Assembly (NCBI RefSeq): GCF_010993735.1 | Contig: NZ_WQNI01000003.1 | Location: forward strand, 310,001-374,000 | Reading direction: 5' to 3' | DNA from: Chelativorans alearensis | GTDB lineage: Bacteria > Pseudomonadota > Alphaproteobacteria > Rhizobiales > Rhizobiaceae | Length of the DNA stretch: 64,000 nucleotides | In this document: piece by piece, positions 19,005 through 28,506 of the stretch | Layout: every line of letters starts with the position of its first letter | Position numbering within the stretch: position 1 is the first letter of the stretch | Notes under the pieces: generated by a model | Database searches by the model: none | Seen by the model: only the letters and a program-made list of their open reading frames with translations | Told to the model about the DNA's origin: nothing | Position numbers and translations under genes: made by a program

Positions 19005-19167
19005 ACGAGCTTTCCCTTGTCCGACGCTCCTGGCGTTCGGGTTCGGGCTCGGCGGGCCTCAAATGATTGATCGCGCCGCAGCGGCGGCACTTGATCTCGA
19101 TTTCGCTCCTATCGTTGTTCGCTCTGAAGAGCAAGGCGCGGCATCTGCCGCATCGGAAATCCTTCAT
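18976..19167 (-). CDS. com: Com-like zinc-finger translational activator
   Basis: The 63-residue protein starts MKDFRCGRCRALLF and contains C6-x2-C9 and C27-x2-C30 in KCRRCGAINHLRP, the four-Cys finger of phage Mu Com. Mu Com binds mom mRNA and exposes its start site. Here the overlapping downstream gene is a C5 methyltransferase with a weak GTG start. The arrangement and overlap are those of com–mom, with the target enzyme exchanged. Confidence 0.82.
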   Translation of the reverse strand: MKDFRCGRCRALLFRANNDRSEIEIKCRRCGAINHLRPAEPEPERQERRTRESSCGSICPPKR

Positions 19168-19282
19168 TCGGGCTTAACCGCGTTTCGGCCACCTTCCGCC
19201 CGCCCGGCCTTGAGCCGGGCAGCGGGTGCGGCGGTGATCTTCGGTGGCCGTCGGGCGGGCTTGGTTTGGCGATCGACCCGCC

Positions 19283-19305
19283 GCCGGCGCTTAAACAGCG
19301 CCGGC
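19283..19305. other. Strong hairpin between the tail operon and com
   Basis: The 9-bp stem GCCGGCGCT/AGCGCCGGC has a 5-nt loop. It lies between the last tail gene and com (a 170-bp gap). There is no U-run on the minus strand, so it could be a Rho-assisted terminator or RNA processing site. Confidence 0.5.
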
Positions 19306-19337
19306 CATCCGTGGTCAGGGCGGCATGGGCGTCATCG

Positions 19338-20081
19338 TCATTCCTGCGGCACCGTGGGCATGAAGTAGTGGATGGCGATGCGGACGGCGCCGCCGGTGAA
19401 GTTGCCGCCGTTCGCCGTCAGGCGGATGGGCGTATCCGCATAGAAGGCCTGCGGGCCGATGACGCCGGCGTTCGTGCCGCCGGCCGAGATCGAGAGCGAA
19501 CCGCCGAACTTCGACGGCTCACCGGCAATCCCGCAGTCGTAGGAGGTGGCGCCGGTGACCGCCGTCACCGTGCGTGTCGATACGCCGAAGACGATGCCGC
19601 GGTTGGGGATGACGATGGAGGAGTCGACGGTGGCGCCGGAAAGACCCGACAGCAGCTCCTCCTCAATGACCATCGAATTGCGGCTGCCGGCGGCGTCTTG
19701 CGAGACCACAGTGGAGGGGCCGAGCTGGATCAGCCCCAGCGTGCTGGCGAGCGGCGCCCAGGCGCCGCCGACGTAAATCACCAGGTCCGCCTCGTCGGCT
19801 ACGAAGGCGCGCCAGCCCGCGCGCGGCACCAGCTTCACCCAGGCGCCGCCGGTATAGACGGCGACGTTGAAGTCCCAGCCCGCCCAGGCGCCGGTGCTGC
19901 CCGCGGCCGGAATATAGCGGTCGCCGTCGTCCGGTGCGCCGGGCGCCGCGGTGAGTTGCCGGCTGATGACGGAGAGCTGCACGAGCTGGTCGAGGATGGT
20001 GAGCGCCTCGTTGTGGGTAACGTGCTTCTGTGCCTGGCTCGCGGCGATCAGGGGCAATCCCAGGTGGGTGGTGTCAGCCAT
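19338..20081 (-). CDS. DUF2793 phage tail-fibre/appendage protein
   Basis: The 247-residue protein begins ADTTHLGLPLIAASQAQKHV with EALTILDQLVQL, the conserved N-terminus of DUF2793 proteins found in siphoviruses and gene transfer agents of Alphaproteobacteria. The C-terminal half is Gly/Thr-rich with beta-strand pattern and probably forms the receptor-facing part. It overlaps the central tail protein gene by 8 bp. No invertible G-segment as in Mu was seen. Confidence 0.75.
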   Translation of the reverse strand: MADTTHLGLPLIAASQAQKHVTHNEALTILDQLVQLSVISRQLTAAPGAPDDGDRYIPAAGSTGAWAGWDFNVAVYTGGAWVKLVPRAGWRAFVADEADLVIYVGGAWAPLASTLGLIQLGPSTVVSQDAAGSRNSMVIEEELLSGLSGATVDSSIVIPNRGIVFGVSTRTVTAVTGATSYDCGIAGEPSKFGGSLSISAGGTNAGVIGPQAFYADTPIRLTANGGNFTGGAVRIAIHYFMPTVPQE

Positions 20082-23000
20082 AGACGGTGATCCTCTCTCC
20101 TATGCCGCGGCCAAAGCTCTCCGAGAGCTGGTAGACGATCACGTCGAAGGGTGGCGCGATGCCGTCGGCGGTCTGGTCGGCTTGGGCGTAGGTGGCGGCG
20201 GGGGCGGCGACGGCGATGGTGCGCACGACATCTTCGGCGCCGTTCAGCACGTCCACCTCGTAGGCTTCCGTCTCCTCGCCCAGGGGCACCTCGACCTGCG
20301 CCCAGCTATCGCCTCCAATGCGGGTGCGGCGCACCCACGTCAGTTCCGCATCGCCGGTGGCTGCCTCGATCGCACCGCGCACATGCACCGGCGAGAGCGG
20401 CCGGGCGGCGCGGGCGGCGATCGCCAGCGATTGGGCCTTGTAGGTGTTGTCCGCAACATCGCGGTTGGCCGGGCCGATGCGCCAGTTCAGCACCGTGTCC
20501 TTGTCATCCCGTGTCAGGCCGGTTTGCCTGAGTGCCGTGTCCAGCACGACGACGCGGGCGCCGGCGGCGACGGGAGCGCGCATGGCATGCTCGCTCCCCT
20601 TCTGGCCGCGCAAGAGGCGTGTCAGCCTGTAGCGGCCGGGCTGCATCAGCTCGGCATCGGCAAATTGGACGATCTCCCATTCGCCGTCCGCATTCTCAAC
20701 GGCCAGTGCGTTGCTGCCGGCGAAGACGGAAAGCGCATCGGCCGAGGCGAGCTGCCGGCCGGCAATGTCCACCCACAGCTCGTTGCCGTTGTCCCAGCGC
20801 GATACGGGGCCGGCATAGAAGTCGAAGGCGAGCCGCCCCATGCCGGCGGGTTCGCTCACCAGCGTGTCGAGGGTGAAGCCGGTTTCCTCCGGCGAGCGGT
20901 AGAACGCCACCCCGCCGCGCCAGGGCCTCGCGCGGGCTGCCACATAGGCGCCCCAGGGGCTGTCGTCGTCATTAAGCAGCGGCCCGTCGATGAAGGCGTA
21001 GGCGGCGGCGCCCGTGGCAAGGTTGGGCGAGGTTCCGCGCTCGCGCTTCGGCCCGCTTCCCGGCGCGAACATGTCGCTTTCCGACCGACCCGCGCGCATG
21101 CGGCGGTATTCGGCGTCGGTCAACTCGGCAATGCGGTAGGTCTCGCCGTCCGCCGCAAAGCGGATCATGTCGCCCGGCTCCAGCGCCTTCATGGAGGGCG
21201 GCAGCCCGCAATCGATAGTCTCGCGGCCCCACCATTGGTCGCGCAGGATACGCTCGACGGCGCCCTGCGCCTTCGACGCCGGCATGGTGACGGGCGCCTG
21301 CAGGGGCGCGGTGCGGCGCGATGTCGTCGTCTGTCGGATGGCGCGCACGGCACCCGGCTGGTCGTCTGAGACCGGCTCGGAATAGGTCAGGCTCACCTCC
21401 GCCGGCAGGTCCGTCTCCTGCATGCGCGTGCGCGTCAGCTCCTCGCCCTCCTCGGGGCGCACGATGTCGTCGAGGGCGAGCGTCGCCCGCGTCGGCAGGC
21501 CAAGGCGCGATTCGACGCGGATCACGTCGCCGCTCTCGACGGCCTGGAGGGCGTGGACGGAGGCGAGCGCCTCGATCAACGCGCGCGGCGACATCACCTG
21601 CTCGGCCGCCACCGCGTCCACCACGCTGCCGATCGGCCTGACGTCGTAGTCGGAAAAGCCCGCGCGCTCGAAGATGTCGATCACCGTCTCGCGCGCCGGC
21701 GCCGCGCCCAGGCGTCCGGAAAGCCAGTGGCCCAGCTCCCAATTGTCGGCATCGCCCCACGTGCGCCCGTCCTGCGGGAAGCTCGGCGCCGGCCGCGCGT
21801 CCCACGACCACAGGAAAAGCCGGTTCGTTTCGATCATGCGGCCGGCGTAAACGCCGCTTGAAGGGTTGTTGGAGAGGTCTTCCCAATAGGTGATGACGGC
21901 CTCCAGGAAGGCGCGCTGGATGGCATCGTCGCGCACGCCGGAGGAGAAATACGGGACCGCGCTCTCGCTCGATTTCGGGTCGGCGAAAACGTTGGGCTGG
22001 TTGGCGCCCTTGTCGACGGCCGGGCACCCCAATTCGGTGAACCAGATCGGCTTTCCCTCGGGCACGAAGGCCGTTGCCGCGGGATCGCGCACGCCGTCCG
22101 GCCGGTTGTGGTGCGCACCGCTCCACCAGCTCTTCATGTCCTTCTGGCGAAAGGCCCACGGCTCCCCATAGGCGCCGTCCGTGATCGCCGTCCGGGCCTG
22201 CGCGTCCCGATCGGCGTCGGAGGCATAATACCAGTCGAAATATTCCCCGCCCTCGATGTTGCCTCTCAGATAGTCCTGGTCGTAGGTGGTGGTCGGCCCG
22301 TCCGGGTCGTAGTCGGCGTGCTCGGTGCCGTCGCGCCAGTCGGCGATCGGCAGGTAGTTGTCGATGCCGATGAAGTCGATCTCCGGGTCCGCCCAAAGTG
22401 GGTCGAGATGGAAGAACACATCGCCCGAGCCATCGGCCGGCCGATGGCTGTGATACTCGCTCCAGTCGGCCGCATAGCCGATCTTCGTCGCCCCGCCGAC
22501 GATCGCGCGCACGTCTCCGGCCAGCGCCTGAAGATGGGCGACGAAGGGATAGGTCGACGCCGTGTCGCGCACGGTGGTGAGCCCCACCATCTCCGAGCCG
22601 ACGACGAAGCCGTCGACACCGCCGGCGCCTGCGCAAAGCTGCGCATAGTGCAGGACAAAATTGCGGTAGCCCCATGTGCCGTTGAAGAAATCGTCCACCT
22701 GGCCGCCAGCGGAAGCCGTCTTGTCGGGCGTGCCAGTGAAGCCGGGTGCGGGCGAACAGGTGATGCGACCGCGCCAGGGATAGGCCGGCTGGCCCACGGT
22801 GCCGGCATTGTTCGAATAGGGGTCGGGCAGCGTGTTGCCTTGTTCGATGTCCATCATCACGAAGGGATAGAAGATCACGGCAAAGCCGCGGTCCTTCAGG
22901 TCCTTTATGGCGGCGATGACGCTGGCATCGTTCGGGGTGCCGCCGAAGGCTGGTGCGCCGTCGACCTGGCTCATCACGTCGACCTCGGCCCGCGTCAGGC

Positions 23001-23970
23001 CCGCCACCTCCCAGTCGAAGGGTTCTGAACCCTTGAGCGTGACGCGGTCGGCGCTCTCCACCTTCGGCTTGATCTCGCAGGCGGCGCAGCGCAAGTCGTT
23101 GCCGAACCAGGCGACGACGAAGAGGACGGCCTGGCAGGCCGGCGCCAGAGCTTCCAGCGTGTCGAGCGAATCGTGCCAGTCGGACGGCCCGGTGAGCGCG
23201 TGGCGGTTCTCGCTTTCGGTGTCGCCTTCACCCACCTCCCGCACCACGGCCTCCGGCTCGTAGCCGAACTCGGTTGCGCCCGGAATCAGGCAGACGCCTT
23301 TGACCAGCGGCTCCAGGTCGCCCACCGAACGAAATACCTCGACGGTGATCTGCGGGATGCGCCGTCCGTACTCGTTCAAGGGCAGCCGCTCGAAGACGAC
23401 GTAGGCGAGCCCGCGATAGGCCGGCGCGTTGCCGGCGCCCTCCTTGGCCTCGATCAGCGAGTCGGGCATCTGCTCCTCGTCGCCCAGATACTTCCGCACG
23501 GTGATCTCGGTCTGGTCGACCTCCTTGCCGTCGGCCCAAATGCGGCCAATGCGCGAGACCTTCCCCTCACACAGGCCCACCGCAAGATTGGCGTAGTAGA
23601 GATAGGTCGTGGTGGTGACGGAGACCTTGCCGCCGCCCTTGCCGCCCGATGTCTGGGTCTCCTTGGAAATCTCCTCCTCGAAGCGCGTGGCCCAAATGAT
23701 CTGGCCGCCCAGCCGCCGGCGCCCCTGAAGGCGCGTGATCGCGGTCCCCTCGGCGGACGAGGTGATGGTGGCCGTGTTGAGCCTTGCGCCCTTCTGCTCG
23801 GCCCTGACGTTCTGGGCGAACAGCGTCTGGTCGATGAAGTAGCCGGCCGCCGACCCGATGGCACCGCCGATGGCGGCACCCGAGATGGTGGCGCCGAACA
23901 GGCCGAAGGAGCCGGGGAAGAGCGCGGCGCCGATCGCCTTGCCCGCGACGCCGAGGAGCAGCGAGGCCAT
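20074..23970 (-). CDS. Large baseplate/tail-tip protein with GTA-type TIM-barrel domain
   Basis: The protein has 1,298 residues. Hydrophobic helices near the N-terminus (ALFPGSFGLFGATISGAAIG) are followed by a large domain with the glycoside-hydrolase-like TIM barrel of Rhodobacter GTA gp15 (IDFIGIDNYLPIADWRDGTE and KPIWFTELGCPAVDKG), then a tail-fibre-connecting domain. It corresponds to the central tail hub of lambda-like tails. The preceding NlpC/P60 gene and following DUF2793 gene complete the GTA-like tip order. Confidence 0.85.
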   Translation of the reverse strand: MASLLLGVAGKAIGAALFPGSFGLFGATISGAAIGGAIGSAAGYFIDQTLFAQNVRAEQKGARLNTATITSSAEGTAITRLQGRRRLGGQIIWATRFEEEISKETQTSGGKGGGKVSVTTTTYLYYANLAVGLCEGKVSRIGRIWADGKEVDQTEITVRKYLGDEEQMPDSLIEAKEGAGNAPAYRGLAYVVFERLPLNEYGRRIPQITVEVFRSVGDLEPLVKGVCLIPGATEFGYEPEAVVREVGEGDTESENRHALTGPSDWHDSLDTLEALAPACQAVLFVVAWFGNDLRCAACEIKPKVESADRVTLKGSEPFDWEVAGLTRAEVDVMSQVDGAPAFGGTPNDASVIAAIKDLKDRGFAVIFYPFVMMDIEQGNTLPDPYSNNAGTVGQPAYPWRGRITCSPAPGFTGTPDKTASAGGQVDDFFNGTWGYRNFVLHYAQLCAGAGGVDGFVVGSEMVGLTTVRDTASTYPFVAHLQALAGDVRAIVGGATKIGYAADWSEYHSHRPADGSGDVFFHLDPLWADPEIDFIGIDNYLPIADWRDGTEHADYDPDGPTTTYDQDYLRGNIEGGEYFDWYYASDADRDAQARTAITDGAYGEPWAFRQKDMKSWWSGAHHNRPDGVRDPAATAFVPEGKPIWFTELGCPAVDKGANQPNVFADPKSSESAVPYFSSGVRDDAIQRAFLEAVITYWEDLSNNPSSGVYAGRMIETNRLFLWSWDARPAPSFPQDGRTWGDADNWELGHWLSGRLGAAPARETVIDIFERAGFSDYDVRPIGSVVDAVAAEQVMSPRALIEALASVHALQAVESGDVIRVESRLGLPTRATLALDDIVRPEEGEELTRTRMQETDLPAEVSLTYSEPVSDDQPGAVRAIRQTTTSRRTAPLQAPVTMPASKAQGAVERILRDQWWGRETIDCGLPPSMKALEPGDMIRFAADGETYRIAELTDAEYRRMRAGRSESDMFAPGSGPKRERGTSPNLATGAAAYAFIDGPLLNDDDSPWGAYVAARARPWRGGVAFYRSPEETGFTLDTLVSEPAGMGRLAFDFYAGPVSRWDNGNELWVDIAGRQLASADALSVFAGSNALAVENADGEWEIVQFADAELMQPGRYRLTRLLRGQKGSEHAMRAPVAAGARVVVLDTALRQTGLTRDDKDTVLNWRIGPANRDVADNTYKAQSLAIAARAARPLSPVHVRGAIEAATGDAELTWVRRTRIGGDSWAQVEVPLGEETEAYEVDVLNGAEDVVRTIAVAAPAATYAQADQTADGIAPPFDVIVYQLSESFGRGIGERITVYG

Positions 23971-24620
23971 CAGGAACCCTCCTGCCTCACGGCCGCACCA
24001 CCGCCTGCCGGCGGCTGGCCTCCGGCGGGGCGCGCAAAAGTGCGCGACGGCCGGTCGGCCTTGCGGGCTCCGCCCGATGGTGCCTGCCCTTCGGCCGCAG
24101 GCCGAGGCAGCGACCGCTGCCCGCCCGACGTTTCGGGCGCCCTGTCGGAGGCCAGCCGCGAAGCGGCGGTGCGGCCGCGAGGCAATTCAAACGGAAAGGC
24201 GAAGGCGGCGACGATGCGCCGGCGCCACCAGTCGCCAAGGGCAACCTCGCAGACGGGCGACGCCTCCCATGCGTGGATGAAGCGGCCGTCGCCGGTGAGG
24301 ATGCCGCAATGCCGGGCGATGCGGCCGCGGCGGACGCGAAATGCCACCACGTCGCCGGCTTGCGCCTGTGCGGGCGGGATTTCGACAAGATGCCGACGGG
24401 CAGCCTCCAGCACCGTCTCGGTCCCCGTCACGTCGCCCCAGTCGCCGGTGTAGGGCGGCACCTTTTCCGGTTCGACGCCGCCGATCCCGCGCAGCACGCC
24501 ACGCACCAGGCCGACACAGTCGCAGCCGGCGCCCTTGGCGCTCGCCTGGCCGTGATAGGCCGTGCCGATCCAGCTCCGTGCCTCGGCGACAATTGTCTTT
24601 CTCCACTCGTCTTGCGTCAT
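23970..24620 (-). CDS. NlpC/P60 tail peptidase
   Basis: The 216-residue protein has the peptidase core AYHGQASAKGAGCDCVGLVRG with the nucleophile in GCDCVG, then ARHCGILTGDGRFIHAWE with the catalytic His. Such tail-tip cysteine peptidases cut cell-wall peptides during DNA entry. The last ~60 residues (about 24000–24180) are low-complexity and encoded by a copy of the prophage's dispersed GC-rich repeat. The repeat appears to have extended this protein beyond its usual ~150 residues. Confidence 0.85.
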   Translation of the reverse strand: MTQDEWRKTIVAEARSWIGTAYHGQASAKGAGCDCVGLVRGVLRGIGGVEPEKVPPYTGDWGDVTGTETVLEAARRHLVEIPPAQAQAGDVVAFRVRRGRIARHCGILTGDGRFIHAWEASPVCEVALGDWWRRRIVAAFAFPFELPRGRTAASRLASDRAPETSGGQRSLPRPAAEGQAPSGGARKADRPSRTFARPAGGQPPAGGGAAVRQEGS

Positions 24621-24731
24621 CGTGCTCCTCCGAACCGGGCGAAGCCCGCCAGGCCGACCGGCCGTCGCGCACTTTTGCGCGCCCCCGCGGAGGGCCAGCC
24701 GCGAAAGCGGCGGCGCGGCCCGTGAGCGAAA
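24621..24731 (-). repeat. Dispersed prophage repeat, copy A
   Basis: This copy fills the gap between two tail genes. It ends with the shared core CGGCCCGTGAGCGAAATC next to the stop of the next gene. Other copies are at 28830–28934, 32008–32133 and 44910–45027, with a variant inside the peptidase gene. All are in the same orientation and contain GC-rich hairpins. Confidence 0.75.
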
Positions 24732-25625
24732 TCAGTTAAAAAAGCTGCCGCCATCGTGGTCTCCTTCGCCGGGAACCGCGTAGGTGAAAACGCTGTCGTT
24801 GCCCGGCATGTGCGGAAAGCCGCGGTGGTTGACGACATTGTCGAACTTCGCCTTGCAGGTGGGAAAGCTCTTGTCGCAGCCGGCCGTGACGGTGAAGGTG
24901 TCGGCCGCGACGATGTCCTGCGGCGCCTTCTCGACCAGCGCCAGGTTCACCGTTCCATCGGCCTTCGTGTGGACGAGTACCTCCGTCCTCAGCCCCTGGT
25001 TGGCGCCGGTCTCCCAGCTCAGCACGCCGCCGGCGAACCAGCCGTCGTCGAACGCGTCGAGGCCGGATGCCGTCAACAGGCGGTTGTCCGAGACGGCCGT
25101 CACCGTGCCGGTGCCCTTGAAGGAGGGGTCGTCGAGGTCGACCTGGCAGCGGCCGTCGCCCAGAACAGCGTCGCAGGGATGACCGTAGATACGGCCGACC
25201 TCCTGGTTGAGCACATGCGCCAGCCCGCGCAGCTCGGCGCGGAAGGCGAAGCGGCCGCGGCTCACCTCGCCGATGGAGGCCTTGCCCATCAGCGCCCGGT
25301 TTTCCGTGTCCGACCAGTCGACGAGGTAGATCTCCACCGCCGCGTCATCCCACAGGCCCTTTTCCAGGTCCTCCTCGGTCAGCGCCTCGGATGTCAGCGC
25401 CCCGTCGGCCTCCACCGTGTCGATCGCCAGCCCAAGATTGTGCGCCCATTCCGACGCCTTCAGCCCGCTCTCGGCCTCGAAGTCGACGCCGTCGAAGGAG
25501 AGTTGCCGGTTATGGTCGGTGAAGCCCAGCACCGCGCCGTCGCGTCGGGTCAGCTTCCAGCAGGTGCAGAGCGTGGTTACGCCCGATTGCAGGAGCACTG
25601 TTAGGCCCGGTGGAAAGGTCTTCAT
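24732..25625 (-). CDS. DUF2163 phage tail protein (GTA-type)
   Basis: The 297-residue protein contains CTCWKLTRRDGAVLGFTDHN near the N-terminus and a C-terminal zinc-ligand-like GCDKSFPTCKAKFDN, both marks of DUF2163/BR0599 proteins of the GTA-like tail tip. The start overlaps the upstream stop (ATGA), so translation is coupled. Confidence 0.85.
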   Translation of the reverse strand: MKTFPPGLTVLLQSGVTTLCTCWKLTRRDGAVLGFTDHNRQLSFDGVDFEAESGLKASEWAHNLGLAIDTVEADGALTSEALTEEDLEKGLWDDAAVEIYLVDWSDTENRALMGKASIGEVSRGRFAFRAELRGLAHVLNQEVGRIYGHPCDAVLGDGRCQVDLDDPSFKGTGTVTAVSDNRLLTASGLDAFDDGWFAGGVLSWETGANQGLRTEVLVHTKADGTVNLALVEKAPQDIVAADTFTVTAGCDKSFPTCKAKFDNVVNHRGFPHMPGNDSVFTYAVPGEGDHDGGSFFN

Positions 25626-26251
25626 TCGCGTAGCTCCTGGAGGAAGATTGAAGGGATGTCGCCGATCGCCGCCGTGCGCAGCGAGATCTGGTCGAGCTTG
25701 CAATCGAACCTGACCGGCACGTGGAACTGGCCGCCCCAGGTCAGGTCCGCGCCCTCGGCCGGTGCGGCGTCGAAGGTGACGATGCCGGTGGCCCGGTCGA
25801 TGGTGTAGCCGGACGCCTGCGCGACGCCGTCGATCGCCACCAGGATCGTGCCGTAGGGCCGCGTGACGACGCGCTCGAAGGTCTCGCCCATGACGGTATA
25901 GGTCTTCACGAGCTGGAAGGCCGTCGTCTCGCCGTCGCCCGTTCCCAGCCCTTGGTCGAGGGGGGTGGGCGCCTTGCCGGGCGGGCCCGATCGGTAGTCG
26001 GTCCAGTCGAGGAAGCGGAAGCCGCGAAGCCGGCCGCGGGCGACATGATAGAGGGAAAGCACCTCGTAGAGCTCATCCGGCGTGCGCACGCCGTATTTCG
26101 CGTCGTAGCTGCGCAGCGGTGCCGACCAGCGTGTGTTGCGCTCCTCGTAGCCCGACGACTTTTCGACGACCTCGGCCGGCCAGTCGGGGCCGCCGGGCGA
26201 GCCCCGGCTGACGTGGATCGGAAAGACGATATCGTCCATGAAGGGCGTCAT
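25622..26251 (-). CDS. DUF2460 phage tail protein (GTA-type)
   Basis: The 209-residue protein has hallmarks IVFPIHVSRGSPGGPDWPAE, then RGRLRGFRFLDWTDYRSGPP and FHVPVRFDCKLDQI. It is the usual partner of DUF2163 and NlpC/P60 proteins at the tail tip. The start is fixed by a TGATG overlap with the tape-measure gene. Confidence 0.85.
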   Translation of the reverse strand: MTPFMDDIVFPIHVSRGSPGGPDWPAEVVEKSSGYEERNTRWSAPLRSYDAKYGVRTPDELYEVLSLYHVARGRLRGFRFLDWTDYRSGPPGKAPTPLDQGLGTGDGETTAFQLVKTYTVMGETFERVVTRPYGTILVAIDGVAQASGYTIDRATGIVTFDAAPAEGADLTWGGQFHVPVRFDCKLDQISLRTAAIGDIPSIFLQELRE

Positions 26252-28059
26252 CAGCCGTACCTCGCCGCGCGGTTGACGAGGCGGGCGCCCGACCGCGAGA
26301 CCGAAATCGCGCTCTCGGCGAAGGCGCGCGGGCTGGGCGTCTCGATGTAGAACTGGTTGACGGTGGCAGCGCCGCCATATTTGCGGCGCAGGTCGTCCGG
26401 CCAGCCCACCTCTTCGCCCGCCATGCCGATGAAAGGCACCTCGCCGGATTGGAGCGAGCCGCCGCCGTGAAGGCGCGGGGCGCCGATGAAGACGGCAGGA
26501 TCGACCGTCTGCGTCGCCGTGCCCGCGGCACCGATCATCGCGCCGGTATGGCCGATCGGCACGGTGACGGAGCGCAGGCCGGCCCACGGATCGGCGGGGG
26601 CGAACAGGCTTTGCACGAAACCGCCGAGCGCGCCGAGGTCGTTGCCGCCCGACCCGAACAGGAACTGGTCGACGAGGCGCAGCGACGCATCGAGCAGCCG
26701 GTCCGATACCGAGAGCATGACCTGCTCGAAGGACGAGGCCGCATTGCCGGACCTGATGAGCGTCGAACCGAACTGGTGCATGGAGCCCTGGAGGACGCGG
26801 AGCTCGCTGGAAAGCGCCGCGAAGGTACCCGCGCCCCCCGCCGCCCCCGAGCCTGTCGACGGGCCAACGAAGCCGCCACCTTGAAAGCCGCCCACGCCGC
26901 GGCGGATCGCCTCCAGGTTGGCGACGCCGATGCGCGCCGTCGACGCGGCGTCAAAGACGAACTCCTGACCGTGCACGACGCCGGCGATCTGGCTTTCCGG
27001 CACGTGGCCGGTGAAGCCGCCGGCGGCGAAGGAGCCGCCCTGGCCGGGCCCGACGCCCGCCGGCACGCCGACGCCCGCAACCTCTCCGCGGCTGCCGATC
27101 GACGCGAGCAGCGCGTCGTAGCGCTCCAGGAACGGCAGTGCGCCGGCGGCCGCTTCGCCGCCCAGCTCGAATTTGTCGGCCGAGCCGCCGAGCGCCCGCG
27201 CGGCGGCCTCGGCGTCGCCGGTGAGGCCCCGGAAAAGATCGACCGAGCGGTTGAGCTCCTCCGCCAGCCCGGCCGCCCGCTCCGTGGTCGCCAGGATGTC
27301 CTCGGCGATCCTGCGGAAGCCCGAATCCTCCGGCAGCCCGGAAGCGATCTCCGATATCCTGTCGCGGAAGGCGATGATGTCGCCGCCGCCCTCGCGGATT
27401 TCCCGCCTGAGGGTCTCGACCTCCTCCCGGAAGGGCCCGAGGGAAGCGCCGCCGGCGCGCTGGAGCGCCTCGTTGAAGGTGCCGCCGCGGCCGACGTCGA
27501 GCTCGTCGCGGCCGAAGAGCGCCAGCTCGTCCGTGAGGTCGCGCGTCAAGCGGCCGACGTCCTGCTGGGTCTGGAAGGTCAGCAGCGCGCGGCTCTCGTT
27601 GCCGTATTGCGAGGCCGCGCCGCGCGCCTCGTCGTAAGCACCCTTGATGCGGGCGACCAGCGCCTCGTGGCTTTTCAGGTCGCGCTCGATCCGCGGCGTG
27701 TTCGACAGGATTTCCGTGAAGAATTCGCCCGCCGCGCCCGCCGCCGCGGTGAAGCCCGCGGTAACGAGCCCGATGCCGATGCCGGCGGCCAGGCCCCCGC
27801 CGAGGGCGAGGATCGCGCTGCGGAAGCCGCCGAACTTGCCGCTGGCCGTGGCGGCGGCGTTGCCGGCCTGGTCGATCCCCTTCGCCGCTTGCGGCGCCTC
27901 GCGCGCCGCCTCGCTCAAGCCTTCGCTGACGTCGCGCACGGGCTCGGCCGAGCGCTCGGCCTTTTTACCGAGCGTCTCGATGCCGCTGCCGGTTTCCTCG
28001 AGCGCCTTCTTGGCGCCTTCGGCATCGCCCTCGATGACAAGCCGGGTCCGTAGCGCCAT
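26251..28059 (-). CDS. Tail tape-measure protein
   Basis: The 602-residue protein has an N-terminal coiled coil with Ala/Gly-rich helices, a hydrophobic block (RSAILALGGGLAAGIGIGLV), and a C-terminal region with a Gly-rich ATG-type TMP end (GFTGHVPESQIAGVVHGQEF). It sets tail length and is ejected into the cell. By the usual ~1.5 Å per residue it predicts a tail near 90 nm. It contains a copy of the short STGSG-encoding repeat at about 26847. Confidence 0.85.
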   Translation of the reverse strand: MALRTRLVIEGDAEGAKKALEETGSGIETLGKKAERSAEPVRDVSEGLSEAAREAPQAAKGIDQAGNAAATASGKFGGFRSAILALGGGLAAGIGIGLVTAGFTAAAGAAGEFFTEILSNTPRIERDLKSHEALVARIKGAYDEARGAASQYGNESRALLTFQTQQDVGRLTRDLTDELALFGRDELDVGRGGTFNEALQRAGGASLGPFREEVETLRREIREGGGDIIAFRDRISEIASGLPEDSGFRRIAEDILATTERAAGLAEELNRSVDLFRGLTGDAEAAARALGGSADKFELGGEAAAGALPFLERYDALLASIGSRGEVAGVGVPAGVGPGQGGSFAAGGFTGHVPESQIAGVVHGQEFVFDAASTARIGVANLEAIRRGVGGFQGGGFVGPSTGSGAAGGAGTFAALSSELRVLQGSMHQFGSTLIRSGNAASSFEQVMLSVSDRLLDASLRLVDQFLFGSGGNDLGALGGFVQSLFAPADPWAGLRSVTVPIGHTGAMIGAAGTATQTVDPAVFIGAPRLHGGGSLQSGEVPFIGMAGEEVGWPDDLRRKYGGAATVNQFYIETPSPRAFAESAISVSRSGARLVNRAARYG

Positions 28060-28506
28060 CTAAGCCCCTCTGTGGCTTGCGTTCAGTGCGTCGCGGGCGC
28101 CCATCTCCATCACCTGGATGCCCGAAAGCAGCCCGGCTGACAGCGCGAGCCCGCGGGCGGAAAGGGCGACGGCCATGCCGGCGTAGTCCAATCCGATCCA
28201 GAGCGTGCGCGGCCGGCCGGCCTCGAAGGCAAGTGCAGTGCGCCACTGCGAGGCGCCGCCCACAAAGGCATCGACGGTTTCGCGGTTCTGCGGCCACACG
28301 CCGGAAAAGCCGGCCTCCGATCTAGAGCCGCCAAGCACCACCCTCAACGCCTCGATCTCGGTCTCCGGAAGGCCCCAGCGCCGCGCGTCGCGCACCGCTT
28401 CTTCCTCTTCGTCAGCTTGTCGATGGGCCCCCGCCGCGGTCAGTCCCGAGCTTTTCGAGGGATCAAGAAGCGTCCCTGCCGCCCAGGCCCGCGCGGCGGC
28501 CCTCAG
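28060..28506 (-). CDS. Frameshifted C-terminal part of the tail-assembly chaperone (DUF1799)
   Basis: This frame has no good start of its own and begins exactly where a -1 slip at 28506–28512 would place ribosomes, continuing LRAAARAWAAGTLLDPSKSS. The protein contains RRWGLPETEIEALRVVLGGS and VFGGSQWRTALAFE-like sequence (ASQWRTALAFEAG), typical of DUF1799, which is known as the gpGT-like extension of tail chaperones. The fusion product would be about 256 residues. It directly precedes the tape-measure gene, whose product it should chaperone. Confidence 0.72.
   Translation of the reverse strand: MRAAARAWAAGTLLDPSKSSGLTAAGAHRQADEEEEAVRDARRWGLPETEIEALRVVLGGSRSEAGFSGVWPQNRETVDAFVGGASQWRTALAFEAGRPRTLWIGLDYAGMAVALSARGLALSAGLLSGIQVMEMGARDALNASHRGA

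Noticed and set aside
20074-23970. TIM-barrel domain read as a metabolic glycoside hydrolase
   Set aside because: The context and flanking domains are those of a GTA/siphovirus tail hub.
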